Shown: piece by piece, positions 21,688 to 33,915 of the stretch
How the letters are laid out: each line of letters begins with the position of its first letter
How positions within the stretch are numbered: position 1 is the stretch's first letter
Source of the DNA: Begonia masoniana
Taxonomy: Eukaryota; Streptophyta; Magnoliopsida; Cucurbitales; Begoniaceae
DNA length: 64,000 bases
Direction of reading: 5' to 3'
Assembly (NCBI GenBank): GCA_022432975.1
Contig: CM039504.1
Location: forward strand, 3,817,459 to 3,881,458
Program-made: the position numbers and the translations under genes
Notes under the pieces: model-generated
Databases searched by the model: none
The model's input: the letters and a program-made list of their open reading frames with translations, nothing else
Told to the model about the DNA's origin: nothing

Positions 21688-22576
21688 GGGTTAAAACCAA
21701 TATAAACTCTAAAATATAAGGTTTATTTAAATTTCTCTCTAAACTATAATCTTTAACAACTAAAACTTTAAAGTATAAAAAAATTAACAAATAAAACCCT
21801 GACAGAGGGCCAATCTCGGCCGATCTAAATTTACTCTAATAACGGGGGACCAATCTATAATGAACGGGCCCCCGTTCTGTCCAACGCTTATTTGACCAAT
21901 ATTCTATCAAATAGACGTAAAAAATTATAATACATCGTACAAATGTCGAAAATTCACGAAACTTTCCACATTATCTTCCCATGTATGGTGAACACGTGGT
22001 ACAAATTTTAATAAAATCTAATATCCTTTGATATGTTTTAAATCGTTCAACTAAGATCGGGGGTTATCACTCCCTACACCAGGAGGTAGTGACCACCCGT
22101 TCTCTACAAAATACTTACTCAACGATATCAAAATTTCTATAATTTTTTACCATATATGTAGCATATAATGGAGAGATAATCTGAAAAATTTAGTAATTTT
22201 TCAACATTTGTATGATTTATTATGATTTTTAAAAAATATTCTATAAAATAAACATAAAAAATTATAAGAAATCGTACAAGTATTGAAAAATCACGAAATC
22301 TTCCATATTACTTTTCCATGATATGTTGAACACGTGGTAAAAATGTCAAAAAAATTTGATATCGTTTGATATATTTTTTATCAAGAACGAGTAGTCTCCC
22401 CTGATCTCACTCGAACGTGCTAAGTGAGATCTGGGGGTCGATTTCCGAGATTGACCTCCCGCCATGATTTTATTTGTTAATTTTTTGATATTTTAAAGTT
22501 TTAATTATTAAGTATTATAAATTATGAGGTAATTTAAATAAATATCATACTTTGAGATTTATAATGGTTTTAACCC
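21688..22576. mobile_element. Mutator-like foldback element, older copy
   Basis: The ends GGGTTAAAACCAATATAAA and its inverted counterpart are flanked by CAAAGTATA and CAAAATATA (8 of 9 identical). Internal blocks repeat the ACCACAT/ATGATATG...AAAATCACGAAA motif found in the other foldbacks. No coding frame is recognised. Confidence 0.7.
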
Positions 22577-24081
22577 CAAAATATACAAGTAAAAGCCTAA
22601 GTAATTATTATTTCACAAGATTTTAGCTTTAAAATTGAAGCAACAAGGATGAGGTTGATGTCTTAACATGGGTCTCGCTCTCTCTCTCTCTATCATACTG
22701 CTACAAAAAGAAAGTAAATTTGTTCTTGGGGAATTCGTAAAACGAAGGGAGATGTATGGTTAAAAGTTGTAGTTCTTATTAAGATGTGACGGGAGAGGGA
22801 GAAAGACAGATATGGGCAAAGAAAAAAGGGTCATGCACTGTACTTTGAAGCAAGCAGAATCCAAAGTTCTAGGGTAGGCCGCTAACTGGCTAGCTGAGCT
22901 GCAAAATTCTAATCTATGCGCCTGCATCGATGCCAGTGCAGATTTGAATAGCTTTTCCTCGTTAGATTTACACATGATTGATTACTATACACTACCTTAC
23001 CCATGATTGACTCTCTCTCTCTCTTTCTCTCTCTTTCTCTGTATACACACACACACACATGAACAGGCAGTGTCAATGGCCTTTGAGTGTAGATTTCTCC
23101 AAAGACACCAATCAAGAACAAGCATTTGTCAGCTGTCATTCAGCTCCTTTTGATGCCAAATGAGTTCTCTTTATCTTTATAAACTATAATAACTAATATG
23201 TAGAAGCTTCCTCGATATCTGCACTCGTGGGAGTGCGTTTTATTCTTCCATCCCTTTACGCTTTCATCTCTCTCTCTCTCTACGTCAAGATTTTCTGCCT
23301 GTTTGCTGAGAGAGGAGAGGCCTAAACATTTTCTCTGCAACCAATAAAGTGGGTGGAGCCATACGAGCTTTTCTTTTTCTTCCTTACAACCCAGAAGCCC
23401 CTGCGTGGAAGGATTTTACAGCATCAAACTCTTGGTTCTCCTGTTCTTCTTGTCTATACTGGTGTGTGGAAGGATTTGACAGATATATATATTTCCATGG
23501 ATATAGTCTTATGTGTTCTTCAAGAACAGTTTAGACCTTCAATTTTAACCTCTCTCTCTATCTACCCGTATTTATTTATCATTATTGCAGGTAAAAAGCC
23601 ATGACGACGACGGTGCAACACATCAATCATCACTCATATAATCTCATCAAAAACCTAACACCTCCTAGGGTTGCCTGCAATGGCATTTGAACGACTCTAT
23701 ATTGGGTTGTTTTAAAATTAAACTTTTAACTAGATTACAAGACAAATCCAAACGGGGAGGATTGATCATAATATGTAATCAGTTTTAGGGTAGGTATCCC
23801 AAATATAAAATACAAAATGTACAAATTAAAGAGTATGAATGATGATTTCCCATGCAAATAACAATTGTTAAATTCTTCATGTAAGCCTCAATGTACTGGA
23901 CTACCATGCTCAAGAACTAAAACCCAAAGAAAAATAACACTACCATGGTTTGCTCAAGAGCATTGGGCATTTTTCAGTCAGTGTATAACCTGGATCTTGC
24001 ACTCTTTTGGCTAATAAATGGTCGTTCAAGTCTCACCGTGGAGTCGAAATTATTATCTCCCATAAAATCCGCTAAAATTTG
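22577..24081. other. Intergenic DNA
   Basis: There are CT/GA and CA microsatellites at about 22680-22693, 23006-23040 and 23268-23281. The region 23340-23700 looks like a pyrimidine-rich spliced leader followed by a short frame (ATG 23601, 29 codons, MTTTVQHINHH), but I do not recognise a gene. Confidence 0.45.
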
Positions 24082-25439
24082 CTATGGCTTTGTGTCATAG
24101 ATATCAGAAATGGAGTCTAGATCGACGACTCTCTCTCCTTTAAAACCACCAGAAGAAGTCATCGTCGGCCCCAACATGTGAAGTTGAAGATCATCTGACC
24201 AAAGAAGAGGGCTCTTTCCACCGTTGCTATACGAGCTTCCTGCCTTCTTTTCTAGACAAATATCGTCATTGACCGGAAGAAAATTATCTATATTTTGCTC
24301 CAGATCAAGCTGGTCTCCTCCACAAATGTTCAGGTCTTGAAAACATGGAACCATTGTCTTAAAGGACGATCCTCCACAGCCCATATTCTCACCGACAAGA
24401 GTTTGACAAGCCTTTTCTAGTATATTTTGCATGTACTTCCCTTGTGCTTCGATTCTCAGTTGAAGGTGTCTTTGCACCTGCAATTTACCTTCTTATTGCA
24501 ATATATGTTGGTTTAGCTTTTTTGGAAATAACTCATTAAATCTGATTTTTCTCGTCTTTATGTGATTATATTTAGATAGAATATGATTAGCAAAGAATAT
24601 AAATTTTTACCTCTAGTTGTTCATGCAGTCTTCTCTGCACCTCCATCTGCATCTTAATTGCATCCACCATGTGCGAGTTACTAAACCATCCACAAGAAAG
24701 ATAAATGTCTGAATTGCTTGGTTTTCTCCTATAGTATGGACTGAATCAATGAGAAAACATTAAACTTACTCGTTCTTATTGCGGCCAATAACATTAGATG
24801 AAGATGCTACGTTTCGTTGAAGTTCTAACGAAGAAGCTGCAATCGAAAATGAAATTAATTTCTTCGTCATTCACAAAAGTCGAAAGAATTTTAGTATCGC
24901 ATACCATGCTTCATCGAGTGATCGGAGAATTCTTTATGAGGCTGCTTTCCAAGCCTAAATTTCTGATCAAAGTTAAATGAAAAAAAAAAAAACGAATATC
25001 ATTCATCCCTACCCATAACACAAAAGTGTAGTCGGAAAAGAGGGGAAGCAAACAATGAAATAAATGCATAGTTGTTTGTCGCAGTTCTACCTGAAGGTGG
25101 CTTTTGAGGTGGTAAAGAGTAAGACCCTTCACACCCATAACCCTCATGATGGTTTTTGGGGTTGCTTCTACAGACAAAACAACAATAGAGATAGAATTTC
25201 ATTAGAAACAAAAGAGAGACAACTAAAAAAAGTTAAACTGATGATCGAAGAAGAATATGATTACTATCAGGGCCTCCAAGCTGGGTGACTGCATCGACAA
25301 AGCGAGCATGGAGCTCGACGGTCCACCGGAGGCGGGGTTTCGGGTCGGTGGTGAGAACTAGTCCCGAGTCGCCTTGGACACACATGGAAGATCTTTGATC
25401 ATGAGAATTCATAGTTGATGGCTTCTTTGGGTGGAACAT
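24082..25439 (-). CDS. MYB-CC (GARP) transcription factor, PHL-like, six exons
   Basis: Exons 25439-25265, 25167-25091, 24962-24905, 24836-24770, 24680-24611 and 24477-24082 join in frame to 280 residues. The single MYB/GARP domain (about residues 31-85) has KPRLRWTVELHARFVDAV, LGGPDKATPKTIMRVMGV and GLTLYHLKSHLQKFRLG. The MYB-CC coiled coil follows at about 135-175 (VQRRLHEQLEVQRHLQLRI, then EAQGKYMQNILEKA), with the LHEQLE signature. These factors bind P1BS-type sites; relatives include PHR1/PHL phosphate-starvation regulators. The N-terminus MFHPKKPS and tail DSISDIYD are family-like. All splice sites are GT/AG and no stop interrupts the frame. Exact PHL subgroup is not assigned. Confidence 0.92.
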
Positions 25440-26201
25440 TCTTCTGCAGGAGAGAGATTCAAGAACAAATGCGATTCAAGTTTCAAGAGAATAAGCTAAG
25501 GTCCCCTTTTTTTAAGAAGAGAGAAGCTGTCTTTAACGTAAAAAAGGTAAGAAACTAAGTTGGAGAAACGCAGCCCTCCTGGTTTCGTTAATTGATAGTA
25601 GTTTTATGTAGTCGACGAAAGGTGCAGGTCTGCATCTTTTTCGTTTGTACCAAAAGAGACCATCTTTGAACAATTATTCTTCTTCCATGTGAAAAAGCTT
25701 TTGTGGGTGTTAAGATATGTGAGCATTCCAGTCCAGGTTTTTACTAAAAGAACAATAAAAAAGCCAACAGTAACAACGAGTTATTGTTGTTCTTAGATCC
25801 TGATTTTGAGGCCTGCTATTATTTTATTGTACTGGGTAGACTGGACTACAGTCTAATTTTTGACATAATCATCATTGGCAATTTACGTTATACTTGACTA
25901 TCTTTTCTTAAAGTGAGACCATTCTGGTCCGTTCTCTTTACACTCTTGGAAGCATATGTAATTCACTTCTGAATTCTGATCTGATAAACAGTTGGAATAT
26001 GACTTCTTGATAGCTTAATTACTATGAGAAAATCCAAACTTGTATCAGTAGTGATCATTATCGCAGTTAGCAATATGATCATTAACTTTCTGTGATTGAT
26101 TACAGACAAAGATAGAGACCCACTAAATTTGCATTTACAAACAAACAATATGGAGTCTCTCGATTTCTCGGTGCTGTCAGTATAATATTGTCCACTGTGG
26201 G
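25440..26201. other. Upstream/intergenic DNA
   Basis: This contains the presumed promoter of the MYB-CC gene (minus strand). No other feature was recognised. Confidence 0.5.
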
Positions 26202-26424
26202 TGTGATGATCCGAATATGTACGTATAAGCACGACTGCAGGACAAACCTCGGGTTGTAGGACAAACCTCGAGTTGCAGGACAAACATCGGGAACTAAGCC
26301 GAGTCTAGGCAAATCTCGGGTCATATCACAATCTCACACCGCTTGGGGAGGTATATGAAAATGAAACATATGTAAGGAAACTCTCCCAAGATAGTAAGAC
26401 GCGTTTTGGAGAACAATTGGCAAT

Positions 26425-26500
26425 GGATCCCATAAAAACTCTAAAGTTAAAAGTGCTCCGGTGAGAGCAGTACCGTGTTGGGTGACCGACTGGGAAGTCC
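26425..26500 (+). repeat. 5S rRNA-like segment in Cassandra 5' LTR
   Basis: It reads GGATCCCATAAAAACTC, GTGCTCCGGTGAGAGCAGTAC and GTTGGGTGACCGACTGGGAAG. These follow the order of plant 5S rRNA (GGATCCCATCAGAACTC ... GAGAGTAGTAC ... GGGTGACCTCCTGGGAAGTCC), including the internal pol III promoter region. It is LTR-embedded, not a 5S gene. Confidence 0.85.
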
Positions 26501-26898
26501 ATGCCAAACAAATCCGTGAGGGGAGGATATTGGGCTACGCCCCAATCCCCAGAGTAGACAATATCTTATTAGAAAAATGAGTCATTATAAATGGTATCAG
26601 AGCCTGTACCCAACCGGAAATGTGGCCAACGAGAATGTTAGGCCCCCCAATGGGGTGATTGTGATGACCTGAATGTGTACGTATGAGCATGACTGCGAGA
26701 CAAAGCTCGGGTTGCGAGACAAAGCTCGAGACTTAAGCTGAATGTAAGCAAATTCTGAACTCGAGTATAAGCAAATCCCGGGTCGTAAAAATGGAGTCGT
26801 CACAATCTCACATTGCTTTGGGAGATATATGAAAATGAAACATAGGTAAAGAAACAATCCCAAGATAGTAAGATGCGTTTTAGAGCACAATTGGCAAC

Positions 26899-26973
26899 GA
26901 ATCCCATAAGAACTCTGAATTTAAAAGTGCTCTGGTAAGAGCAGTATTATGTTGGGTGACCGACTGAGAAGTC
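26899..26973 (+). repeat. 5S rRNA-like segment in Cassandra 3' LTR
   Basis: It corresponds to the 5' LTR copy with substitutions (GAATCCCATAAGAACTC, GGGTGACCGACTGAGAAGTC). Confidence 0.8.
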
Positions 26974-27063
26974 TTCATCAAACAAATTCGTGAGCAGAGG
27001 ATATTGGGCTACGGCCCAATCCTCAGAGCGGACAATATCTTACTAAGAAAATGGGTCGTTATA

Positions 27064-29440
27064 CTGGATTGGAGCCAACACATATTTATTTTTGAAGTTA
27101 GCCCAAATCATGTTGTACTAAGTACAAATGAGAACTTTACTTGTAAATCAATTTCTCAATCGATGTAGTATTGTGCATCCCTCACTGATATGGATGAAGC
27201 TTTTACAATAAAAAAAAAAATCTTAGGTTGTCATTCTCTTCACAGGGTGAACTGTCACAAACAATTACTGGTGTTACTAGCGTATTTACACTAGTATAAG
27301 CCACGAAGAACATGTTTGATCCATGCGTTTAATAATTTGTTGAAAAATGGGGATTCACATGCGTACTCAAGAAGGACAAATGTCATCTAGTTAAAAGAAT
27401 TATGTTGTATAGACCAAGAACACCTGATAAGCCATTTCTTAAATCTGCATCTCGCTCGACTTAATAGTCCAATTCTTCAAAACAAGAACAAAAAATCAAA
27501 GGGAATTAATGGACTACCAAGAATTTATGCAACATTCTCGTTAGTAGTTCATTATAGTACACCAGACACTAGTATCATGATGGAATGTTAAAAGGCACGA
27601 ACAAGCCAACTGGGGCTTTATTCTCTTTTGATTTTTGTCCTGTTGAAGACTTTCCTTCATGCTCTAGCATATCTTTACACTAGTCGGTTATGTCATTGCG
27701 ATATTGACGCCTAGTTTTAATCTGTGTTTAATCTCGTTTTCCAAAGTAGTAGAAGTTATTTGGTAGGGCGGGTTGAGCTTACGAATAATAAAGACGGATG
27801 GAGTTTTGTTGTGTCCTAAGATGGACTTGAAAGAGGCCACTTGAGGGTCTGTGGTTGGTAATGTATGAGGAGGTGAACATCAATGCATAAAGGAGTAGAG
27901 TTTGTGGAGCTTTTCATGACAGCAGTGGGGGGACCTTCTATCTTCCTTCTTAAAGTTCAAACCCTTATCTCCCCCTCCTCTTTTGTGGATTTGAAGATTG
28001 TCTTCACTTCAAACTTTCTTCTCCACTTCTCACTAAAGGAAGAAGAAAAAACAAAATCATAAACTAGGCTACATATGGTATAGTAACACGTGACGTGTCG
28101 TTGTTGAACTATGCGAAAAAAACTTAATCTTCGCTCTGGCACAAGGCGACTCGAAGATAATTCCCGAGATGTTGGTGGAATGTGGAAAGTGGAAATTCTC
28201 TTTAGTACGATAAAAAATTAGATGTTATATAAATTCTCTCTTATCTTATCTTACGAACAATTTAAAGTGCTGAAAATGCATTACAAGTATCTTTGTATTA
28301 TTATATTATTATACGTAAATAAAAAGTTTAATAAATTAAAACCCACACCATTTGTTACCCAAGTTTAAAAATAATAATAATGAATATATGCTTTCTTCTT
28401 TGACAATAAAGGGAGATTCTTCTCCATGAAATCTAGTTTCAGAAAGTATGTAATTTGGTCCCCCTCTCATACTTTGGGTTTCATTTGAAAATGCCCTAAT
28501 TTAGGGTTTAGGGTTATGTCTGTACATTCTGTTTAAGAATGAATTTCTATTTTTTTTTTTAAATTATGAAAATAAAAATATTCAGCACATTTGTTTACTC
28601 AGTGTAAAGTTAGGGTTTGGCTTTTAGGTAGTAATAAACAACACATTCAAAGACATGGCTATGACAAAAGGGAGTAAACTTAGTATATAATAAGGGTATG
28701 CTTGCTTGAAATTCAAGCATCTTTAATATGCTTTCATACAATTATTCCATTCTTCTCCAATGAAAAAATTATTCCTAATAAGGTGATTTGCCGTGGGACC
28801 CCATCCCTCCCCTCAAGATCTTCATCTTGTAGTTAAACTATTGCATAAAGAAGGTATTTGGCTCAAACACGATCGAAATTACGACTAAACGCAACTGCTA
28901 TTGTTACTAAATAATAACTCTAAATCTTTAAGCTTTCTCTTCGACGCTTATTCTTGGTCGGCTAATCAAGGATGGTCGAGATTTAAGCCTTTTGTTGAGA
29001 ATCAATCACTCGCTCTCGACTGGTGTAAGTTGACAAGCTTCAGAAACGTAGCTTGTCCTCAAAATCACGGTGGATGAGATTACGGATTCAAAACTCTTTC
29101 TTTTAGGACAATATTGTACGAAAGAAGAAACTTTTTTCTTGTGCTACGTTAGTGGCATAACAAACATGGATAAAAACGAACAAAATGAATGCGCTAGGAA
29201 TCGATAGAACCAGCCTCCACTTGTGAGCATGTTTGACCTTAACTGATTCGATCCGATTTGGGTCGGTTATGGCCATAGGAGAAACCGCATATAGGTTGGA
29301 TGCTTCCAAACTTGCCGGTAACCGCTCGGTTTTCGATTTTGAGTCTAAAAACCGTCCGAACCTTGGTAAAACCAAACATGGGTCAATCCATTAAAAACAA
29401 GCTCAAATCACTAATTTTACCCGAGACCAACCCGCAGCCT
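27064..29440. other. Intergenic DNA without recognised features
   Basis: About 2.4 kb of AT-rich sequence. An open frame at 29375-29103 (minus) is of no recognised family. No terminal repeats or RNA genes were seen. Confidence 0.5.
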
Positions 29441-30633
29441 AGGGGTGTACAAAACCCACCCGGACTGACGAACCGGACCAGAACTGACCTATTTGGTCCG
29501 GTTCTGGTCGGTTTTTGTTTGTAAAAAAATGAATTTCGGTTCTGCTTAAGCAGAACCGAAATATTCGGTTCGGTTTTCGGGTTTATTGACAAAAACCCGA
29601 AAACCCGAACCGGACCACACAAAAACAGAGAAAACTGAAGATTTTTCAGTTCTGTCAAAGATTCAGCCCTAATTTTTGTTCTGTCGAAGTTCTGTTCAGA
29701 GGAGAGGAGAGGAGAGGAGAGACTGTCTCGCTCGCCTACGCCGAAGCTGAAGCCTTCAATCTGTCGTTCATCTTCTCTCTCAGCCGTCGCCGACGCCTTC
29801 AATCTGAACCGGAGCTCTCTGCGTCTGCGTCTGCGTCTGCGTCTCTGCGACTCTGAGGAAGTACAGGTATTCCCTTCAGCTCATCGTTGGTACTTCGTAT
29901 CATTCCACTTTGTCATCTATTTTCCGTTTATTGTGCTGCTGTTTTTGGCAGACTCTTCGGACGTGACCGAGAGCATTTGATTGTTTTAGTTTTCCGAGCT
30001 ACAACCTGCCAATCATCGGTATTGTTGTGTTGTTTTGTGGTTGTTTCACTGCTGTTAATTTCGTGTTGCTCTTTACCTGGATTTTTCATCGTGTTGCTGT
30101 TAATTTCCGAGAGCATGTTTTTTTGCTGTTAATTTTGTGGGTGTTTTCTTTAGTTGGTTTTTGTTGCTGTTTTCGTTGTTTTTGTTGTTCTCTATTGTTT
30201 CTGTTGCTGAGTTTTTTGTTATTTGTGGAACATTCATTTTTTTTATTATGAATGAATAAATTTGGAGTGAGTTTCAGCCATTGAAACGTTGCTACTTGCT
30301 TCTCTGTCACTGTGTTATAGCGGTGGCCAGAACGCACAAGAAGAGGAGTTTTGTATTGAATTTATGCAGAAAAGGAAGAGTTACAGAGAAGAAGGTAAAA
30401 CTACAGAGATAAATGAAAAACAAGCACACATTGAAAGTGCTTGCTTAATTTTTTTTTTTTAAATGGGAAAACCAGAACCGGACCAGAAGCGGAACCGAAA
30501 TTCTGGTCCGGTTCTGGTCCGGTCCTTAAAAAATTTTGATAGCACCGGTCCTAAAAAATGAAAACGGAATATTATTGGTCCGGTCTTAATTTTTTTCAAA
30601 ATCGGACCGGAACGGACCTGGTACACCCCTGGG
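29441..30633. mobile_element. Non-autonomous hAT-like transposon
   Basis: Ends AGGGGTGTACAAAAC and GGTACACCCCTGGG form a short terminal inverted repeat around GGGGTGTAC. The flanks repeat CGCAGCCT (29433-29440 and 30634-30641; the match extends two more bases), consistent with an 8-bp hAT duplication. Subterminal CCGGTCC/GGACCGG-type motifs (about 29455-29630 and 30470-30620) are typical of plant hAT ends. The interior has no transposase; it holds GGAGA and GCGTCT short tandem repeats (29700-29850) and pyrimidine-rich DNA. It lies just upstream of the bL20m gene. Confidence 0.8.
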
Positions 30634-31383
30634 CGCAGCCTAGCCCACTTACCCAGCCCTAGTTTCTTTCCTCCTCTCTGTTCAACCTGCCCAGGCAGTT
30701 ATAGTCTCTCTCTCGTCGCTTGTCGCAGCCCACCCCTAACTGGGAGTCGCCGTCGAGTTCATTTCAGATTTCAGAGTTCGCATGTTCGTTTCGAGTTCCT
30801 ATTACTTCCTGGTATTTGCTTGCTATTTGTAGGATAAGAACAACGTCGTTTTTCAAGTAGCTATTCTTCCATCTTCCTTCTGTTTCTGCATCCCTGGTTG
30901 GACCGAACCACTAAAACGTCTCCGCCGCTCTCTATTTCAGTTCCAATCAACTAGGTGATTAAGCAGCGGTAGCCCTAATGTTTGTAGTCGTTTACTTTGA
31001 ATGACAGTTAAAATTACTACACTACGACTTTAATCTAGAAAGTAACGAAGTTCCTTTTTGGTGAATGTGATTCATGTTTTACGAGTATCTCAACATATGA
31101 ATTTATTTGTGCCAGTTAGCTATAACTACTTGTAGAACTGGATTAAGGTTTGGAGAGTTCGATTGCTAATCAATCCTGTAATTTAATTGGTTACAAAGAG
31201 AAGTGAAGATCAAAATCCCCCTCGATTTATCTGGCCCCAGTATTTTCTATGGTTCTCCTGATGATTGTGCTGCTATTCGTTTTTCCTAGGAATCAAACAA
31301 AGATATATAAGTATGCGAGGGATGCATATTTGTCAAATAATGAACTATGCTGGTGTTAATGTGCAGAAATTCAAGCGAGGAAA

Positions 31384-32551
31384 ATGAACAAAGATAAGGT
31401 TTTTAAGTTGGCCAAGGGGTTCAGAGGGCGGGCAAAGAATTGCATAAGAATAGCAAGAGAACGGGTGGAGAAGGCATTGCAGTATTCTTATCGAGATCGC
31501 CGTAATAAGAAGCGAGACATGCGATCCCTTTGGATCGAACGAATAAATGCTGGCTCCCGTCTTCATGGTGTATGTTGCTATTCACTTCGTATTTTTTAGT
31601 TAGTTATATGTTTGATTTATAGTTTTTTCTTTACTGGGTTTTTGAATTTCATCTGTTATTACAATCTAACTTGCGTAGAGTGAGCATTGTTCTTAACATG
31701 ATCATGTAAGTGAGATGTCTAGCATGTCATGTAGGTCTTGCTGCTGAGTTATATCTGTCATCAGTTTGCACGAGTGGGAATGATATAATTGTTTTCTAAA
31801 AGAACATGAAAGTACTTTAGAGTTGAGATTTTAATCTTGCAGTACTGATAGTGTTAAAAAATGTGCAAGATATACTGTAAATGTTCATGAATATGACATT
31901 GACAGTATACTATTCTTGTGGTTAATCATTTGCTCCAATCAAGAGCTCCATTTCAGTTTATATATTTGTATATGTAGGCTACCTTTCTGATTAAAATATT
32001 CCATCCTTGGTAGCTTTCTTTTCGCTTATGTCACTTCCATTCTAGCATTTAAAAGAGAGGGATATGGGATGATTTTATTTTATTTTATAAGAAACTGTGC
32101 ATATTGAGAGAAAGAAAACACAAGAGAAGAGAGAAAAGGACTCCTTTCAAAAAAGTGTAAAGGGAGGATATGGGGTTGATTTTTCAATTGAGGGTTTCAA
32201 TAAATTTTGCTGTCTCAAGTTTTACTACAACTGTAAACCAAGATATTATTTCTGCTGGTGCATTTAGTGTGGTTTTTGTGAAGAAGTTTTGAGTTCATAA
32301 CAGTTGATGTTTATCGTTAGACTCTGACCTCTCCGTATCTCTCTCTCTCAATGTATCATCAGGTTAAATATGGAAATTTCATGCATGGGCTGATGAAGGA
32401 GAACATTCAACTGAACAGGAAAGTTTTATCCGAAATATCTATGCACGAGCCATTTAGTTTCAAAGCCCTCGTCGACATCTCTCGCAATGCTTTCCCGGGC
32501 AACAAAAATACCATTCCTCCGACGAAGAAAGGCCTCTCAATCGTAGTGTAA
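31384..32551 (+). CDS. Mitochondrial large-subunit ribosomal protein bL20m
   Basis: Exons 31384-31569 and 32363-32551 join in frame to 124 residues. bL20 is an RNA-binding protein needed for assembly of the bacterial-type large ribosomal subunit. The protein [20 protein letters not shown], then [20 protein letters not shown] and [17 protein letters not shown], matches the nuclear-encoded plant mitochondrial form closely as I remember it; the C-terminal half has [19 protein letters not shown]. There is no long transit peptide, as is usual for this protein. The donor GTATGT and acceptor CATCAG are clear. Upstream sequence 30650-31370 may hold a spliced 5' UTR. No defect is seen. Confidence 0.95.
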
Positions 32552-33915
32552 GGGGCCTTTAAGATCAGTCGCAATGCTCCTTCCTTGCTTTACCTAGTTT
32601 GATGAAAAGTAGAATATTAGTAGAATGTTTCTGGTCATCGCTCGAGGTCGCAATCTTGGATTGACATGCTTATACTTTTGGTCATAACATTTGATGTTGT
32701 ATGAAGCCCAGGATTAAAGAAGCTTAAGAGTTGTTGACTGCCTGAAATATAAATTGCAGAAAAGTCTAGTTTACAGACAACTGCGAAGGGATTGAATTTT
32801 GCATATATTCTTTTGAGAAAATCGGGACAAAGACAGTTCCTTTGGCTTTCTCTCGTTATTTATCAATGTTTGACGTATATCTCATTGATTCTATATTTCG
32901 AAATTTTTCATCGAGTCGGGGTAGAGAAATAAATAGTTTATGTTATTTTGATTAGAGAGATTATTTTTAGCAAATACTTTCAAAACACGAACGGCACTAG
33001 TTTGTATGTGTTCTAAAACGAGGATGATAGGAGCCTCCCAATACGTTACCATGTTTATCAAATGACAGTTGAAACGGCCGACTGCAAGAAGTCGATGAGG
33101 ATAGGCTATTCTTGTAATGCTCTCTCTCCAACTCACTGCTTCTCTGCATCGGTCTCTTGATCAAGTTACTGCCATTTCCATTTTTCAATGTTGGTCAATC
33201 AAACTCAGTTTGCATGATCAAGTTGATCTATAAATTAATGTGTATGCGCAATTAAAATATGTACAGAGAAAACACGTTTATAATGCGAGAACCAAAGAGT
33301 CATGAGATGAACACGTCATTTTATACGAGAATGTGTATCAAAATAAAGTTTCGAGAATGTGTATCAAAATAAAGTTTAAAGAAGTTATACAACGTTGTTC
33401 TTAAATTTAAGCTATTACCTCGAATGAAGTAATAACTAATTTCGTACTCAAATGTCAAAACTCGCAATGACCAAAATAATACCAAAGTTAATAGGCTTTC
33501 AAGACCTTAAACGGTTGTTGGAACCCATAATTGGGATAGTAACAATTCAGAGCTTTTATGAATCAATTCTATGAAAAATCAACTCAAAAACATTGAATGC
33601 TTTACCGAATGTGTAAATATTTACTATTATGGGTCTGTTGCCAAATTAAATTCTTTTGTTTGACCAAAAACAGAAGATTTAAATATAATTAAAACGAAAG
33701 GTACCTACTTCGAGTATCGACCACATAACCTGCGGCTGATATTCTCTTATGTTTTTCCAGGGAGTACAAAGTGCAGGAAAGCGAATAAAATGAAATGCAG
33801 ATACTCGTCTTTCAACTTCGCGACTCTCTCAGACGGCCATCACTATAAGAGCTACTGCGGATCCATTCCACCGTCTCCGTCATCTCACCCGTGTTCTCTT
33901 TCTTTTTCTTTGGCC
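32552..33915. other. Intergenic DNA and probable kaurene synthase promoter
   Basis: The first part is bL20m 3' flank. A short tandem duplication (GAGAATGTGTATCAAAATAAAGTTT, two copies) is at about 33328-33378. A TATA-like CACTATAAGAG at 33840-33850 precedes the chosen start at 33916 by about 70 bp. Confidence 0.5.

Larger units (their letters stand above)
26202..27063 (+). mobile_element. Cassandra-type TRIM retrotransposon with 5S rRNA-like LTRs
   Basis: Two direct LTRs, 26202-26589 and 26660-27063, begin TGTGATGA(T/C)C(C/T)GAAT and end TTATA. Between them are only 70 bp: a PBS (TGGTATCAGAGCC at 26592) and a purine-poor tract GGCCCCCCAATGGGGTGA before the 3' LTR. Each LTR contains a 5S rRNA-like segment. 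This is the definition of Cassandra, a non-autonomous terminal-repeat element in miniature found widely in land plants. The LTRs differ by many substitutions, and the 5' copy has a triplicated GGACAAACCTCG(A/G)G block, so the insertion is old. No clean target duplication was found. Confidence 0.85.

Noticed and set aside
23340..23700. Possible microRNA precursor or leader with a 29-codon frame
   Set aside because: No hairpin or known miRNA sequence could be made out by eye; recorded only as intergenic.
26425..26973. Genuine 5S rRNA genes
   Set aside because: Both copies lie inside LTRs, lack the 5' third of 5S rRNA and carry many substitutions.
33790..33915. Upstream in-frame ATG as the kaurene synthase start
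   Set aside because: A TATA-like CACTATAAGAG lies between it and ATG 33916, so the upstream codons are probably promoter; a longer transit peptide cannot be excluded.
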